Below are positions 23,412-34,854 of a stretch of 64,000 nt of DNA, piece after piece. Each line of letters begins with the position of its first letter. Within the stretch, counting starts at the first letter, position 1. Made by a program: the position numbers and the translations under genes. Under the pieces are notes generated by a model. It was not told the DNA's origin and ran no database searches. It saw only the letters and a list, made by a program, of their open reading frames with translations. Origin of the DNA: Hydra vulgaris (lineage: Eukaryota > Cnidaria > Hydrozoa > Anthoathecata > Hydridae); NCBI RefSeq assembly GCF_038396675.1, contig NC_088933.1, positions 18,652,001-18,716,000 of the forward strand, written 5' to 3'.

Positions 23412-24719
23412 TATTTGATTAAATTAATATATTTAACAAAGCATATTATTTAAAAATAGAAGTAAATTAGAGAGGCTGTCTAAAAATTATAAGAAATTTT
23501 AATGATTTTGTGTGATGCAAAAAAAAATCGGACAGTTAGGATATCAATACGACATAATTTCATAGTTACATAGATAAAACAGTGTAAGACTAATATTCTG
23601 AAAAATCAATCATATATATTCTGAAAATAAATTTTCACGGCTATTTACAAATAGTATTGAAATACTAATCATAAGTAAATACCTTCAAAAAATAGTTTAT
23701 TTATATACAATTATTCTTAGTAATAATAATAATAATAATATTAATAATAGTAATAACAATAATAATATTAATAATAATAAAGTAATTATAATAATTTAAA
23801 TAAATCAGTATAACTTTCCATACATCAATTGTTTTTACATACAAAGTTAGAGTTACAAACAGTAATAAATTGACAAAGCGTAACAACTAACGATGACATA
23901 AAAATGACTATTGCTAAAAAAATTATAAAGATTTAGTAAATATATTAATATAATCATAGTTGTTTTAATATAATAATCAAAATATTTGCAAATATAACCA
24001 AATAAATAAATACAATATAAGCAGAAAAACACTGACAAAATCCAAACAAAACAAAAGTTACAACAAACATTACAAACAAAACAAAAAATTACCTTTAGCA
24101 AAAAAAAAAAAAAACCAAAAAAAAAACTAAGGATTAAAAAAGATAATAATAATACTCGGTAGAATAAAACATATATAATAAATGGCTGAAATGAAAATAA
24201 AAACAAATTATATATAACTGTATAAAAATTTATATATAACTAAAAATAAATATTAAGTAAAAAATAAACGACTAACAAAAAATAATAAGTAAAACTATAT
24301 ACACTAAAAAACTGAAGAAAAATAAATAAATAATAAAATAAATAATCCTAAGAAATATATGAAAGAAAACTAAAGAAATATATGAAAAAATAATAAAAAT
24401 CTTGATTTGCAGATCAAGGTTCCGATGTTTAAATGTTTTTTTTTCTTTCTTTGCCATTCTTTTTATATATTTCATTCATTAAAGTTTTTTTTTTTCGCTT
24501 CTATTTTCATTACTTTTTTACTTAACTTCTTTCAGATATTTCTTTTTCTTTTCTTCTTTTAAAACATTTATTTATTCTACTTTTTTGTTGATTTTATTTT
24601 TTGTTTAATTTATAAATGTTTTCTTTTTCCTTTTTCTTTTTTCCTTTCAAAAAGTTCATCCACCATTTGCGATGTCATTGCAAAGAGAAAATCTTTTGAC
24701 TAACTACCTAAACTGGAAA
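23412..24719. other. Low-complexity AT-rich sequence
   Basis: It contains a (TAA)n-like tract at about 23715-23790 and A-rich repeats from 24100 to 24400. The long minus frames here are compositional. Confidence 0.6.
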
Positions 24720-24884
24720 TTGCCTCACTAGACCTACTTTTTTAGAGTCTGGATCTACTGAATTGAAAAATTGCCCCCACCCCTCCTTCTCCTTCTTTCC
24801 TGGATGGTCTGGATCCATCAATCCAAAAAAACCCTAAAAAATCACCCTCTCCCCACCATACTAGATGGACTGGATTCGCCCCTG
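24720..24884 (-). mobile_element. hAT terminal fragment (GC-richer end)
   Basis: On the minus strand from 24884 it reads CAGGGGCGAATCCAGTCC, followed by GGGG-rich sequence and GATCCAGACCATCCAGG. CAGGGGCG.ATCCAG is a common hAT end. No partner end or duplication was found. Confidence 0.4.
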
Positions 24885-25029
24885 ATGATGATGCAACTAC
24901 ATACTCCCATTTTGACAAAATCATCACTTTTTAATCATTGGTTAATAAAATTTGATAATGAAAAATCCAAACAAAACTCAGTTATTTACTGATAATAATA
25001 ATAATATTGTTGAAATTCCTGTATTGATG

Positions 25030-25650
25030 ATTGGCAAGACTCATATTGAGTCATCACCTTTATGTTTTTTCTGATATTTTTTTCTTTAATACTGACCTTT
25101 TATGGAAATCTTATACACAATCTATTGCAAAGTTAGCATCTACTATGCCTCTTTTAATTATGCTTTTTAGGCCTCTCTTTATTGTACTCACCATTTTCTC
25201 ACTCCTGATTCCTGGGCAGTTTTAATGAGGCCCTCTCATTTTTAGACAGGGTCTAAAAACACATCGTAAAGGTTGTTGGACCACCTTTAGCTGCTAAGCT
25301 TGAGTATCTGTCCTTTAGTCATAAGATTGCATCTCTTTCACTTTTTTACAAATACAACCATAGTCGCTGATTAAATGATATACCATCACTTATCCCATCA
25401 ACTAAAACTCAATTTTGGGTGGCTCATCATTCATCTAATTTCCAACTTTTTATTGTAACTTTTCTTTTATGTTCAAAAAACTTTTTCAATTTTTTTTTTT
25501 ACCTCAAATATCTGTACTTTGGAATTCTCTACCATCTTTATGTTTTCCTGACACATACAATTTACAGTTTTGTGTCTTTTTTGCTGACACATACAATTTA
25601 CAGTTTTGTGTCTTTCGTGCTGACACATACAATTTACAGTTTTTAAGTCT
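25030..25650 (+). pseudogene. CR1/Jockey-like LINE reverse transcriptase, C-terminal end
   Basis: Plus-strand frames with stops read SFLDRV.KHIVKVVGPPLAA then KLEYLSFSHKIASLSLFYKY (about 25228-25360), followed by FFLPQISVLWNSLPSLCFPD and TYNLQ near 25485-25570. This is the ordered C-terminal pattern of CR1/Jockey-group RTs. Frameshifts and stops show decay. It lacks the catalytic RT core. Confidence 0.7.
25546..25650. repeat. Triplicated 36-bp unit at the LINE 3' end
   Basis: The block CTGACACATACAATTTACAG followed by TTTTGTGTCTTT occurs three times in a row. The first copy contains the last conserved RT codons (DTYNLQF), so the duplication post-dates the coding sequence. Confidence 0.9.
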
Positions 25651-25699
25651 TGTGTCTTTCTTGCTTTTTAATTCTCTGCTTTGTATTTTAAAATGTGCT

Positions 25700-26496
25700 A
25701 TTTTATAGCTGTTACAGATGTGTAAAACTGTTACACATCTGCAACAGCCAGGTACCAATTTTTATAACTATTTTTAAGTAGAATGTAAATCTATAAATGG
25801 TGAATTTCTGAAAAAATACTTAATACACCCATAACTTCTGAACACAGTGAATTGGACATATTTTAGAATTTTACTAGTCTCAGTCTATATACACTCTTGT
25901 ATTATTAAAAAAACTATTTATTTAAGATCAAATTTTAAGAAAGAAATTAAAATTTGTTGAACAATTACATATGAAAACAACCCATATTGTACGTATGTGT
26001 ATCAGTCAATTTACAAATACAACTTTATAATCAAAATATTCAACTATTTAAGCACAGCGTGCTTGGCGTATGTGTTGTTAGATGTATTTTGTGGTGTTAT
26101 TTGTTAAATTTTCATATAAACATAGATATTTTTAAAAAGGTAGATTAGTTTAACTTCATTTCTGTAGTTATCACTACTAATAATGAACTTTACCTGAGAA
26201 ATTTTAATTTTAAATCTAATCAACATTGTTAACATAGATTATTCTGGTCATATTTAAAATATCCGGAAAAATTTTTCCTAATAATATTCGGAGAAATATT
26301 TTAAAAACATTTCCGGAAAAATCCGAGAATGAAAACACTTTTTATATATTTAAGAATATCTCATGTGCTTGAAAAGAAAATTTTTGGCAGCCATTCTTAC
26401 ATAAAAAAGAAAAACATTTTAATACTTGCTTCAATAGAGTTGATTAATTAAATTAAACTAGATTATTAAATTAAACTAGATTTTTTTTTTTTTTTT
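25700..26496. other. No gene recognised
   Basis: A small inverted pair (CTGTTACAGATGTGTAAAAC / CTGTTACACATCTGCAACAG region) lies at 25707-25748. Near 26440-26480 a 19-bp AT-rich motif is tandemly doubled. Confidence 0.45.
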
Positions 26497-26740
26497 GTAA
26501 TTCACCTCCCTAAGGCCAAGAAGGCCACTACAGATAAGGAGGCTATTTGTGGTTATACCCCTTTCCCAACTCTATAACTCCGAAACACGAACTTTGACGA
26601 ACAAGGCCGCTGCGTGGAGAAAAAAGTTGAGTGCGGTACTATCAGGGACATAGTGGGAATCGAACTCGGAACCTCTCACAAATCGAACTCAGAACCTCTC
26701 GCTTATGAAGCGAGTGCTCTACCACTACATCATTAGGGCA
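26497..26740 (-). mobile_element. tRNA-derived SINE, family 1
   Basis: Read on the minus strand from 26740 it opens with a tRNA-like head: GTAGTGGTAGAGCACTCGC (A box), CTTCATAAGCGAG, then GAGTTCGATTCCCACT (B box). A body follows with CTCCACGCAGCGGCC, AGAGTTGGGAAAGG and GTAGTGGCCTTCTTGGCC, ending in GTAATTAC and a poly-A. The B-box segment is tandemly doubled (26649-26702). It is nearly identical in order to the copy at 31291-31535. Confidence 0.9.
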
Positions 26741-26787
26741 ACTATACATATATAACATATATAACTGTTTATAAAATATATTATAAC

Positions 26788-26969
26788 TAGGGTTACCAGA
26801 TGTCCTCTTCTGAAGGAGCGCGCACTAAAATATCTTTTTGCTCCTAGCTGTCAATTACATTTTAGTTCTTAATTTATTTGTTTGCCCTCGTGATTAAATT
26901 CAAGTATGATTGACTGACAAGTAGTTTAGCAAACTCTCCTATGGAAAAAGAGGATGTATGGAAACCCTA
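26788..26969. mobile_element. 182-bp hAT-like MITE
   Basis: The left end TAGGGTTACCAGATGTCCTC and the complemented right end TAGGGTTTCCATACATCCTC match at 16 of 20 positions, and the match continues inward (TTCTGAAGGAGCG / TTTTCCATAGGAG). No clear duplication remains. Confidence 0.6.
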
Positions 26970-27791
26970 TGTTAACCGAATAAAAATAACAATATGTAAT
27001 CTCAATAAGTAAATGCTTTAAAAGCCTAACTTATATTTGATTTATTTTAAAAACAAAATTAATATTAGAGCTATAGATATAAGATAAGTAAATTTAAAAA
27101 ATATGATACAAGTTTTACTGATAAAATCTTATAACCAAAATAACAATTTTTATTTTTTATTTGGATTTAGTAAGAAAATAGTGCAAATATTCACGGTAAA
27201 TGGAAACAAAATATTGTAATGGAAATAAAAATAAAACAAAGTAGAAAAGCAGTATTCTTCGCTTAATTACAATTTTTATTTTGTCAAAAGTCTCCAGTTG
27301 AACTAAAACACAAACATTTTTTCAAGGAGAAAACCCTAACCTAATAGTGAAACTGTTTGAAAATTGTTTTAAAAACTCTACGGTAAGTACATTTATTATT
27401 CAAACCAAATATTTTACAATGAAAAATAATAAGTTTATATTAACCTCTCAACGGGAAGTATAATGGCAAAACAATAAATACTTTTTGTTAATACCTCAAT
27501 AAATAAATTGATTTACATACATTTTCTAATAGTCTGGATAAATAAAAAAAAGCAATTGCTTTTACTCAGCATTTTTCGAGCAATTGCTCAGCTTTACATA
27601 AATAATATTTTTAGGGATTTTACTAAAATTTTTATTCACATAAAGCTGAGCAATTACTCCAATTTGTCTCAGTACTTGGGAATCCCTGTAAAAATAAATA
27701 AATGTGTACAAATAAGAAAAAATTATTTGTACAAATAATGCCTCACCTAAGTAATACATAGCATAAAGTAATTGATGAATGATACTTTTAC
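26970..27791. other. Non-coding with one MITE-like hairpin
   Basis: At 27579-27660 arms of about 35 bp, starting GAGCAATTGCTCAGCTTTAC, fold on a 9-nt loop with few mismatches. The rest is AT-rich without recognisable exons. Confidence 0.6.
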
Positions 27792-28365
27792 CAGTCTTTC
27801 ACAGGATCACAGGAAGACGTGCGAAACCACGTCTTTATATGACCAGGCAAATTACATTTTGCTTTGACAATTTGACCTCAGCTATTTCAAAAAACATTCA
27901 TTCAATATTCTGAATTATACCTTAAGTGAAATAAATTACATCAAAACTTTAAAAAAAAATTTTTATATTAGCTAAACGCTTTTAAATAAAAAACAATTTA
28001 CTGATAATGGTTTTTTTTAAAAGTATAATTGACAGTTGTATATATTTTTTCAATTTATAATATATAAATTGTTAAGTATGCATTTTTTATAATAAACGTT
28101 ATTAAAAAATAAAAACTTGTTTTGTTTTTATAAACGATGACATTCTATGACAACAAAAGTCTCTTTAACCAATTTTAATATAAGAATAATTAAAGTTAAT
28201 ACATTTGAAAAGATAATTAAAATTTTGTTGAAAAAAAAAAAGACTAATGTTTTAAAAAGCCGTTACAACTAAATAAGTTTAGTTCTATAGATTGTTGCAT
28301 TTGGGAAGCACGGAAGGAAAAAATGATTCTTACGCCAACAAATACGTCATTTTTAATTACTTTTT

Positions 28366-28399
28366 ACTTTCGTCCAACATAAGCCTGTTGGACGAAAGT
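28366..28399. repeat. Perfect hairpin, 13-bp arms, 8-nt loop
   Basis: ACTTTCGTCCAAC and its exact complement. Confidence 0.9.
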
Positions 28400-28587
28400 C
28401 AAAACCATTAATTTAATTACAAATTAATCGTTTTTTAAAAAAACCGCAAAAACGCTTTAATTAAATTTAATTTAATTGACCAGAATGTTTTTAAAAACAT
28501 TCTGAATGTTTTTAACAATATAAACGATATTTTTATTTTTATTTTTTTGATAAAATGTTTTTATTTTAATTTTTTTTACTGTAAATC

Positions 28588-28795
28588 ATGCGCGGAGTGT
28601 TGCTACATCGACTATCTTATAGCCTGACTCACAACAAAGTGCTGCTACATCGACTGACAAATAGCCTGACTCGCAACGGAGTGCTGCTATATCGACTGAC
28701 AAATAGCCTGACTCGCAACGGAGTGCTGCTACATCTACTATCTTTTGGCCTGACTCGCAAGGGAATGCTGCTATATCGACTGAGGGTTTGGTTGG
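28588..28795. repeat. 42-bp minisatellite, about 4.5 copies, GC-richer than surroundings
   Basis: The unit is close to GGAGTGCTGCTATATCGACT plus GACAAATAGCCTGACTCGCAAC. Since 42 is a multiple of three, both strands stay open (85 and 84 codons), which makes a spurious two-strand ORF. There is no start context or splice context that favours a gene. Confidence 0.9.
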
Positions 28796-28908
28796 GGCAG
28801 GCAGTCGATCAATTAATAAAAAAAAATTCCGGTCTTGCATTTTAATTTTTACTTTTTGTCAAGAAAATATGGAAAAAAATTTCTGACAACATATAAGAGT
28901 TCTATATG

Positions 28909-28910
<2 letters not shown>

Positions 28911-29004
<94 letters not shown>
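28911..29004. repeat. (TA)n microsatellite, left flank of the palindrome
   Basis: About 47 TA units with one TACATA interruption. Confidence 0.97.
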
Positions 29005-29007
<3 letters not shown>

Positions 29008-29663
29008 ATTAAAAAAGTAAGATGAAAAAAAAAATCTTTTTTACGGTACTTAAAGTTTCATGCCGTTTGCGGCACTCATCAGCCATATATTTAAATCAAG
29101 AAAAAACCGTTCAAAAATACAATTAAAAAACCGTTACAAAATTAAAAAAAAACAATGGAATGAGTTCTGACGTCAAATAATAATAATAGTAATAATAATG
29201 ACAATAATAATAATAAAAATAATAATATGGAAAAACATCTTTTTTAATCACCAGTGTCATATTGGGACAGAAGGAATCTGATTATTTTTCCATATGTAAC
29301 CCATGTGGGGATTATTATTTTGTCCCATGTGGGTTTCATATGGTAAATCCCACATGGATATGGTGAATCCCACATGAAACAGATTCCTTCTGTCCCAATA
29401 TGACACTGGCGATTAAAAAAGATGTTTTTCCATATTATTATTTTTATTTTTATTATTATTATTGTCATTATTATTACTATTATTATTATTTGACGTCAGA
29501 ACTCATTCCATTGTTTTTTTTAATTTTGTAACAGTTTTTTAATTGTATTTTTGAACGGTTTTTTCTTGATTTAAATATATGGCTGATGAGTGCCGCAAAC
29601 GACATGAAACTTTAAGTACCGTAAAAAAGTTGTTTTTTTTCATCTTACTTTTTTAATTATTTA
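29003..29663. repeat. Long foldback palindrome, arms about 300 bp
   Basis: The left arm (from AATTAAAAAAGTAAGATG) and right arm (to CATCTTACTTTTTTAATT) are complementary almost throughout, for example CGGTACTTAAAGTTTCATG, GGCACTCATCAGCCATATAT, the AATAAT tract and CCAGTGTCATATTGGGACAG. The arms differ by only a few bases. The centre near 29335 holds smaller inverted CCCACATGG motifs. It is flanked on both sides by (TA)n. Confidence 0.93.
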
Positions 29664-29740
29664 TTGATCTATTTTGTGATTATTTCACTTTATATTGATC
29701 ACTCTCAAATCGAAAAAATTGATTATTATTACATAATCAA

Positions 29741-29854
<114 letters not shown>

Positions 29855-30068
29855 GTTTTAGCTTTAGTTAAGTATTTTTTTTCTTTTCTCTTCCATTTTT
29901 TTTTCTTTTTTAAAGATTTTTTTAGATGAATTTAAGTAAGTATTTGTAGCGCATTTTTAAATTTTGAAAATATGTCAAAAGCCGTGGTCAAATTGTCAAA
30001 ACAAATTATTTTGTGTGTGTTCATATAATTGCATGCAATCACGCATCTTCCTGTGAAAGATTGTTTAC

Positions 30069-30985
30069 TTTTTTGATTATTTGATGACAAAAAAAATAAT
30101 TTTAAGTTCTATTTCCAGAAAACTATTTGGATATCTGAAAAAAACAAAAATTTATAGAAATATCGGGACTTCCAGAAACATCTGGAAAACGATAATCCCT
30201 GTGTTAATCAGATATAAAATTGATATCAAAGGTGTGTTGGGATTTTTTTAAATCTACTGGCCCTGATTTACAAACATACTTTCTATATTTGTGCCAAATT
30301 TCATTGAAAAAGATTATGTAGCAGAGACCTAATTTTTTGAAGCAGAATATGTACCTTAGTTAAAATATTGTAAATAAAGGAAAATATTGTGGAAATAACA
30401 ACAAAGTTTTATAATCAAACTACTGTTAGCTGAACATGACATTTAAAAATTGGTTGCAGTTTTATTAAGCAATCCTTGTAATCAATTTTAGTTACTTAAA
30501 TATCCATAACTTCTGTAGAATTCAGGGGTGCACCCCATGGTTATGCGGTAAATTTCTTCTTCTTTTTTTTATTAATAAAAAAAAATTAATTTAACTTTGT
30601 CAAACAAAATCAACATAATAAAAAACATTCATAAGATGCATGTGAAAAAATATTATTAGAATGCATTTAATGATGAACAGGCAAAAGAAAGTCTTAGGGA
30701 TCAACCATAAATTATGCAATGCTAAACTTATCTTTAAAAAGTAAATAATCTTAAGTTCTTTTATGCAGTGAATTTTATTAAACTTAATGAGCTATTTTGA
30801 TTTTTTTATTAAACTTAAAGCTCTGTGAGGGAAAACTTCTGATCTTTTTTTTTGTTGTTGTTCATTAGTGAAATTTAGAGCTGCATAATTTATGAACGAT
30901 CCCTTAGTATAATGAATTACAATAACAACATGTTTTAAACATTCAACTTAATTTTCAACTTTTTATTTTTTTTTTTATATTTTTT
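30069..30985. other. No gene recognised
   Basis: AT-rich, no coding segment seen. The 30690-30730 and 30880-30905 segments are loosely inverted (GGGATCAACCATAAATTATG versus CATAATTTATGAACGATCCC), about 200 bp apart, possibly a small MITE. Confidence 0.45.
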
Positions 30986-30990
30986 TTTTA

Positions 30991-31162
30991 GGTGCCCCAA
31001 GAAGTCCTAACGGTCTTGTCACAGAGCACCGCGGAAATGCATTTAACCAAGAAGTTCACGCCTCCTTCCTTACCGTGACGCGAAAATATGTCCGAGCTCG
31101 TTTCGAACCTGGATCTCCTGCTTATAAAGCAAGCGTTCTAACTACTGCGCCACGGCCGCACA
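30991..31162 (-). mobile_element. tRNA-derived SINE, family 2
   Basis: On the minus strand the head reads GTGCGGCCGTGGCGCAGTAG then TTAGAACGCTTGCTTTATAAGC and GGTTCGAAAC (B box). The body has GCATTTCCGCGGTGCTCTGT, CAAGACCGTTAGGACTTCTT and GGGGCACC before poly-A. Imperfect flanking duplications (CAACTTAATTTT / CAACTAATTTT) support retroposition. Other copies lie at 33080-33212 and 54383-54558. Confidence 0.85.
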
Positions 31163-31290
31163 ACTAATTTTAATTGAAGATTGAGAGAGAATAATAGAGT
31201 ATTTTTCTTTTTATAAATCATATCTTTGCGATTATGGTTCTCAACTTTTTTTTCTCCGCCTAATGAAAACTTTGTTAGATATCATTAAAA

Positions 31291-31535
31291 TGCCGTAGTG
31301 GTGTAGTGGTAGAGCGCTTGCTTCATAAGCGAGAGGTTCTGAGCTTGATTCTCACCATGTCCCTGGTAGTACCGCGCTCAACTTGTTTCTCCACGCAGCA
31401 ACCCTGTTCATCAAGGTTTGTGTTTCAGAGTTATAGAGTTGGAAGAGGGTTATAACTACAAGTAGCCTCCTCCTCTGTAGTGGCCTTCTTAGCCTTGGGG
31501 AGGTAAATTACAAAAATAAATAAACAATAAATATC
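31291..31535 (+). mobile_element. tRNA-derived SINE, family 1, with 15-bp target duplication
   Basis: The head reads GTAGTGGTAGAGCGCTTGC, CTTCATAAGCGAGAGGTTC; the body matches the family-1 copy at 26497-26740 in opposite orientation and ends in an A-rich tail. AACTTTGTTAGATAT flanks both sides exactly (31268-31282 and 31536-31550), the signature of LINE-driven insertion. Confidence 0.95.
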
Positions 31536-31554
31536 AACTTTGTTAGATATACAA

Positions 31555-32125
31555 AGTACCAAACATCTAACTTTTATGAAACTTTCTATATATATATTAA
31601 AAAAGGGACACGGAATCTAATGAAATGTGGACTTGTTTAACATTTATACATAATTTTCTAGTTCTCAGTGTTTAAAAACTTCAAGGTTAATTTACATAGA
31701 AAAAGCAGTGTTTTTTGAAAGATTTCATGTGGAAATGGCAATTATAGCCTTTCCTCAATTTAAAACAAGTATTTATGTTTCCTTGAAGACTTGGTACTTA
31801 AGATTTGTATATAGAAATTATGATATAATACTTTTTTCCATTAGCGTATCGTTTGTTTAGATTTTAACGCTAGATTTTTGGTGTTTTTTAATTTTATCTT
31901 GGTGCCATTATACAGCAAATTCTCTAAACTTAAAGACGAGGCATTTTGTCAAAAAATTATCAGTTTTTCCAGCACAAAATATTCAATAACTTTGGATCCA
32001 CTTAACTTCTAAAGTTAAAAGACCTCTTTATTTTTAAAGTTTTTTTTTCACCTCTATACAACCATGTTATTCATATATAAAAATGACAGAAAAAAATCCT
32101 GTAGAATGGCTACTATTGGGTGCTT
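31555..32125 (+). repeat. Dispersed repeat, copy A (pairs with 47505-48075)
   Basis: It is co-linear for about 570 bp with copy B: TACACATAATTTT-type opening, AAACTTCAAGGTT, GATTTGTATATAGAAA, TTCAATAACTTTGGATCC, CTCTATACAA and AGAATGGCTAC occur in the same order with many substitutions. It is non-coding and I cannot name the family. Confidence 0.8.
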
Positions 32126-32546
32126 TATAGCTAATTTTAAGTACTGTTTGTATTGATAATAAATATGATGTCAAAAATGTTTAAAAACTTGCTAAAGTTG
32201 ATTTTATCATTAGCCACAAAAACTTTTTTTTTTTTTTAACAACATTAAATTAAATTAATATACATTACATTTTATTCTTAAAAGCTAATAAAACTTACAT
32301 TCAATAAAATCTTCGAGATATAACATTGCAAATTAAAAACCTTTACACTTTCTATCTTATTGCTAACATTATTTCGATTAAATTATAAATAATAATTTAA
32401 CAATTTAACATGGTAAACAAATGACAATTTTTGCGTTATTGTGATTCTGACTGAGTTGTAACAACGTCAACTTTAAAACCCCAGTGTTCCGAAAAAATCC
32501 GTTCACTATAAGAATTCAAGGCCATCTATAAAGTTGTAAAGTTAGC
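32126..32546. other. No feature recognised
   Basis: AT-rich sequence without open frames or repeats of note. Confidence 0.5.
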
Positions 32547-32554
32547 CTTGTAGT

Positions 32555-32727
32555 CAGTGCCGGTTTTAGCACTACCAGCCCCCTGGGCGAGATTTCTACG
32601 GCGCCCCTAGCTCAATTTAACCCCATTCAAAAAAAGGCAAAGGGTAAAATAACCAATTAGTTTCGCCCCTCTATATTCGGCGTCCTGGGCCATCGCCCAA
32701 CCAGGCCCTACCCTAACGCCGCCACTG
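32555..32727. mobile_element. 173-bp hAT MITE with perfect 8-bp duplication
   Basis: It begins CAGTGCCGGTTTTAGC and ends CCGCCACTG. CTTGTAGT flanks both ends exactly (32547-32554 and 32728-32735). The interior is GC-richer (GCCCCCTGGGCG, GGCGCCCC). The ends resemble those of the 17.3-kb hAT at 35657 (CAGTGGCGG), so that or a related transposase may have moved it. Confidence 0.93.
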
Positions 32728-33079
32728 CTTGTAGTAATACTAAATGATTCAGTTAGTATTCTTTAGAAAAGATATTCAAACTTTTGGCGAAATTACATCC
32801 CCTGTCAAAATTATTTACTGGTAGTAAAGTAATCCGGATTTATGTAATATAATGTAATATTGAAAATTAAAATTCCTCTAAAAGAAGTGTTTCGCTATTC
32901 TACTTAAAAAACTGTATTTTGACTCTGTGAGTTATTTTCATTGAATTCCAACTAGTCACAATTTAATATTTAGGCTAAAAATGCATTTACAGATTCCAAA
33001 AAATGTGCGATGATATTTTATAGTTTGACTTCATCTATGTATAAGTTGTATTTAAAAAAATATTTTTTCCATATATATG

Positions 33080-33212
33080 GCGCACCCGTGGTGCAGCCGT
33101 TGAAGTAATGATCTTAAAACCAAGAGAAACCATAAGCAGCAGTGGTTAGCAAAGTTAATTGCTCTTCCGCTGTGCTCTGTGATAAGAGCTCGATGTTCTT
33201 GGTAAACTATCC
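33080..33212 (+). mobile_element. Old, internally deleted copy of SINE family 2
   Basis: GCGCACCCGTGGTGCAGCCG resembles the tRNA-like head, and GCTCTTCCGCTGTGCTCTGT then GATAAGAGCTCGATGTTCTT the body of the copy at 30991-31162. The middle is diverged. Confidence 0.6.
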
Positions 33213-33518
33213 TTAATAAATTAAAAAAAAAAGTTAGTAACTCCTTTTAGAATGTCTTCAAGGTCCCGTAACATATTTGCAAAAAAGATTAAAGGACCAA
33301 AGGTATACCAATACGGCTATAGCCGTAATGTTACAATGTGTCTACAACAAACGTCTAAATATTAGCAGTGTCCTAATGTAAAGCTAATCTAGTGCATGTG
33401 GTTAAACTTGAACATTAGTTTTATGCTTCCGTGAATATAGTGGTGAAATGTTTACTTTATTTAAAATAACAGACTTGACGAAATGTTTTTATCACAACAT
33501 TATTGTGTAGTAAACATT

Positions 33519-33522
<4 letters not shown>

Positions 33523-33599
<77 letters not shown>
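33523..33599. repeat. (TA)n microsatellite
   Basis: About 38 TA units. Confidence 0.97.
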
Positions 33600-33601
<2 letters not shown>

Positions 33602-34849
33602 TAGTAGAAAATCACTTAACAAAATTTTTTTCCATTTAACACAGTGTTTCATCAACAAAGATTCATCAGAAATCTGATATTATATGATATATTATATGAA
33701 TCTTTATTATATGATAGCAGATTTTATTTTGAAAATAGGTTTAGTAGTTTTACATTGAAAAAAAACTTGATTTTATTTAAAATCGTCAACCATATTGGAA
33801 AAGAGAGAATCGGTATGCCAGGTAGTCTTTTTTTAAGGTAATTTAAGCCATCTTAATTTAACTGTTTTTTTAAGGTAAATTAAACCGTCATTTTGAAGGT
33901 CTTCTTATGTGGAATAATAGTTTCATTTTTGAAAAAATAAAATGTTTAATATTACAGTTAGTTAGAGATGGCGGTCTGGTGTTTTACTTTAAAAAATGCA
34001 GGTGTCAGGTAATATCTGTATTACTTTACTTTTATATTGTTTTTTTAAAGATATTTCCACAGCTTTTTAATTAAATATGCTTTTGTTTTGTTTTAAACTA
34101 GGTATTAACGTTAACATTGTATTGGTCTTATTTACATTTTGTTAAATGTAGATACACTCATGTCGTGGAGTTACTTGCTATCAACTCCCTATTTGATATA
34201 AGCCCTACAAAAGGTCTTTAAAGACTAAAAAGGTTAGTTTATTATGTTTATTCTAGTATTTCTTGACTGGTTGATTTCTATATTTCGAATAATATATGAG
34301 TGTCTTTTTTCAGGGCTACAAAAAAAAAGGGCTTAAAAGTCTGGAGACCGCTACGTGAAGCGATTTTCGTTTAAAGTTATTGTTTTTCTACTGTATGTAT
34401 CGGATACTTCCGAATGAAGTGTGAAATGTTTCTTTTTATATTGAAATGATTTTAAAAAGCAGAGTCGCCAAACGCAATTTAAACATTAATTTATCGAAGT
34501 TATACATGTTTTAGATAATAATTTTATGATTGTAATATGTAAACTGTACTTGTAAATCTCAATCTTGAATTAATTTTTATTATTATTTTAGATTGTTCTT
34601 TATTCATATTTGTTAACCGAGTATTAGGTAATTGATACCATAATTGATTGATTTACCATAAGTGTTTACGCTAGTAATGTTATTTAATAAATTCGAAAAA
34701 GTTTAAAATGTGTCATCTATGCATTGTTTTGGATGAGGTCATCTAATAAAAATAATAAACAATTTCGCTAAAGATAAATTCAAAGAAAAGTACAAAAATA
34801 ATATTAGGAAGATTCATGCCTCGAAATTGAAGCACAAATTACAGAAGGT
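33600..34849. other. No gene recognised
   Basis: A GATGGCGGTCTGG context at 33967 followed by a GT looks superficially like a small first exon on the plus strand, but its phase does not fit the AMT exon 57965. Nothing else stands out. Confidence 0.4.
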
Positions 34850-34854
34850 CCTAT

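Noticed and set aside
23853-24475. Membrane-protein-like minus-strand ORFs rich in Phe, Tyr and Ile
   Set aside because: A-rich DNA read on the opposite strand yields such peptides; no family or start context.
26497-26740. Functional tRNA gene
   Set aside because: The tRNA-like head is followed by a shared non-tRNA body and poly-A tail, and the B-box region is doubled; it is a SINE.
28586-28845. Overlapping 84-85 codon ORFs on both strands
   Set aside because: They follow from a 42-bp tandem repeat; no splice or start context supports either strand.
33967-34010. Possible first exon of AMT (ATGGCGGTCTGGTGT context, then GT)
   Set aside because: The phases of either possible donor do not fit the AMT exon at 57965, and it lies 24 kb upstream with no transcript evidence.
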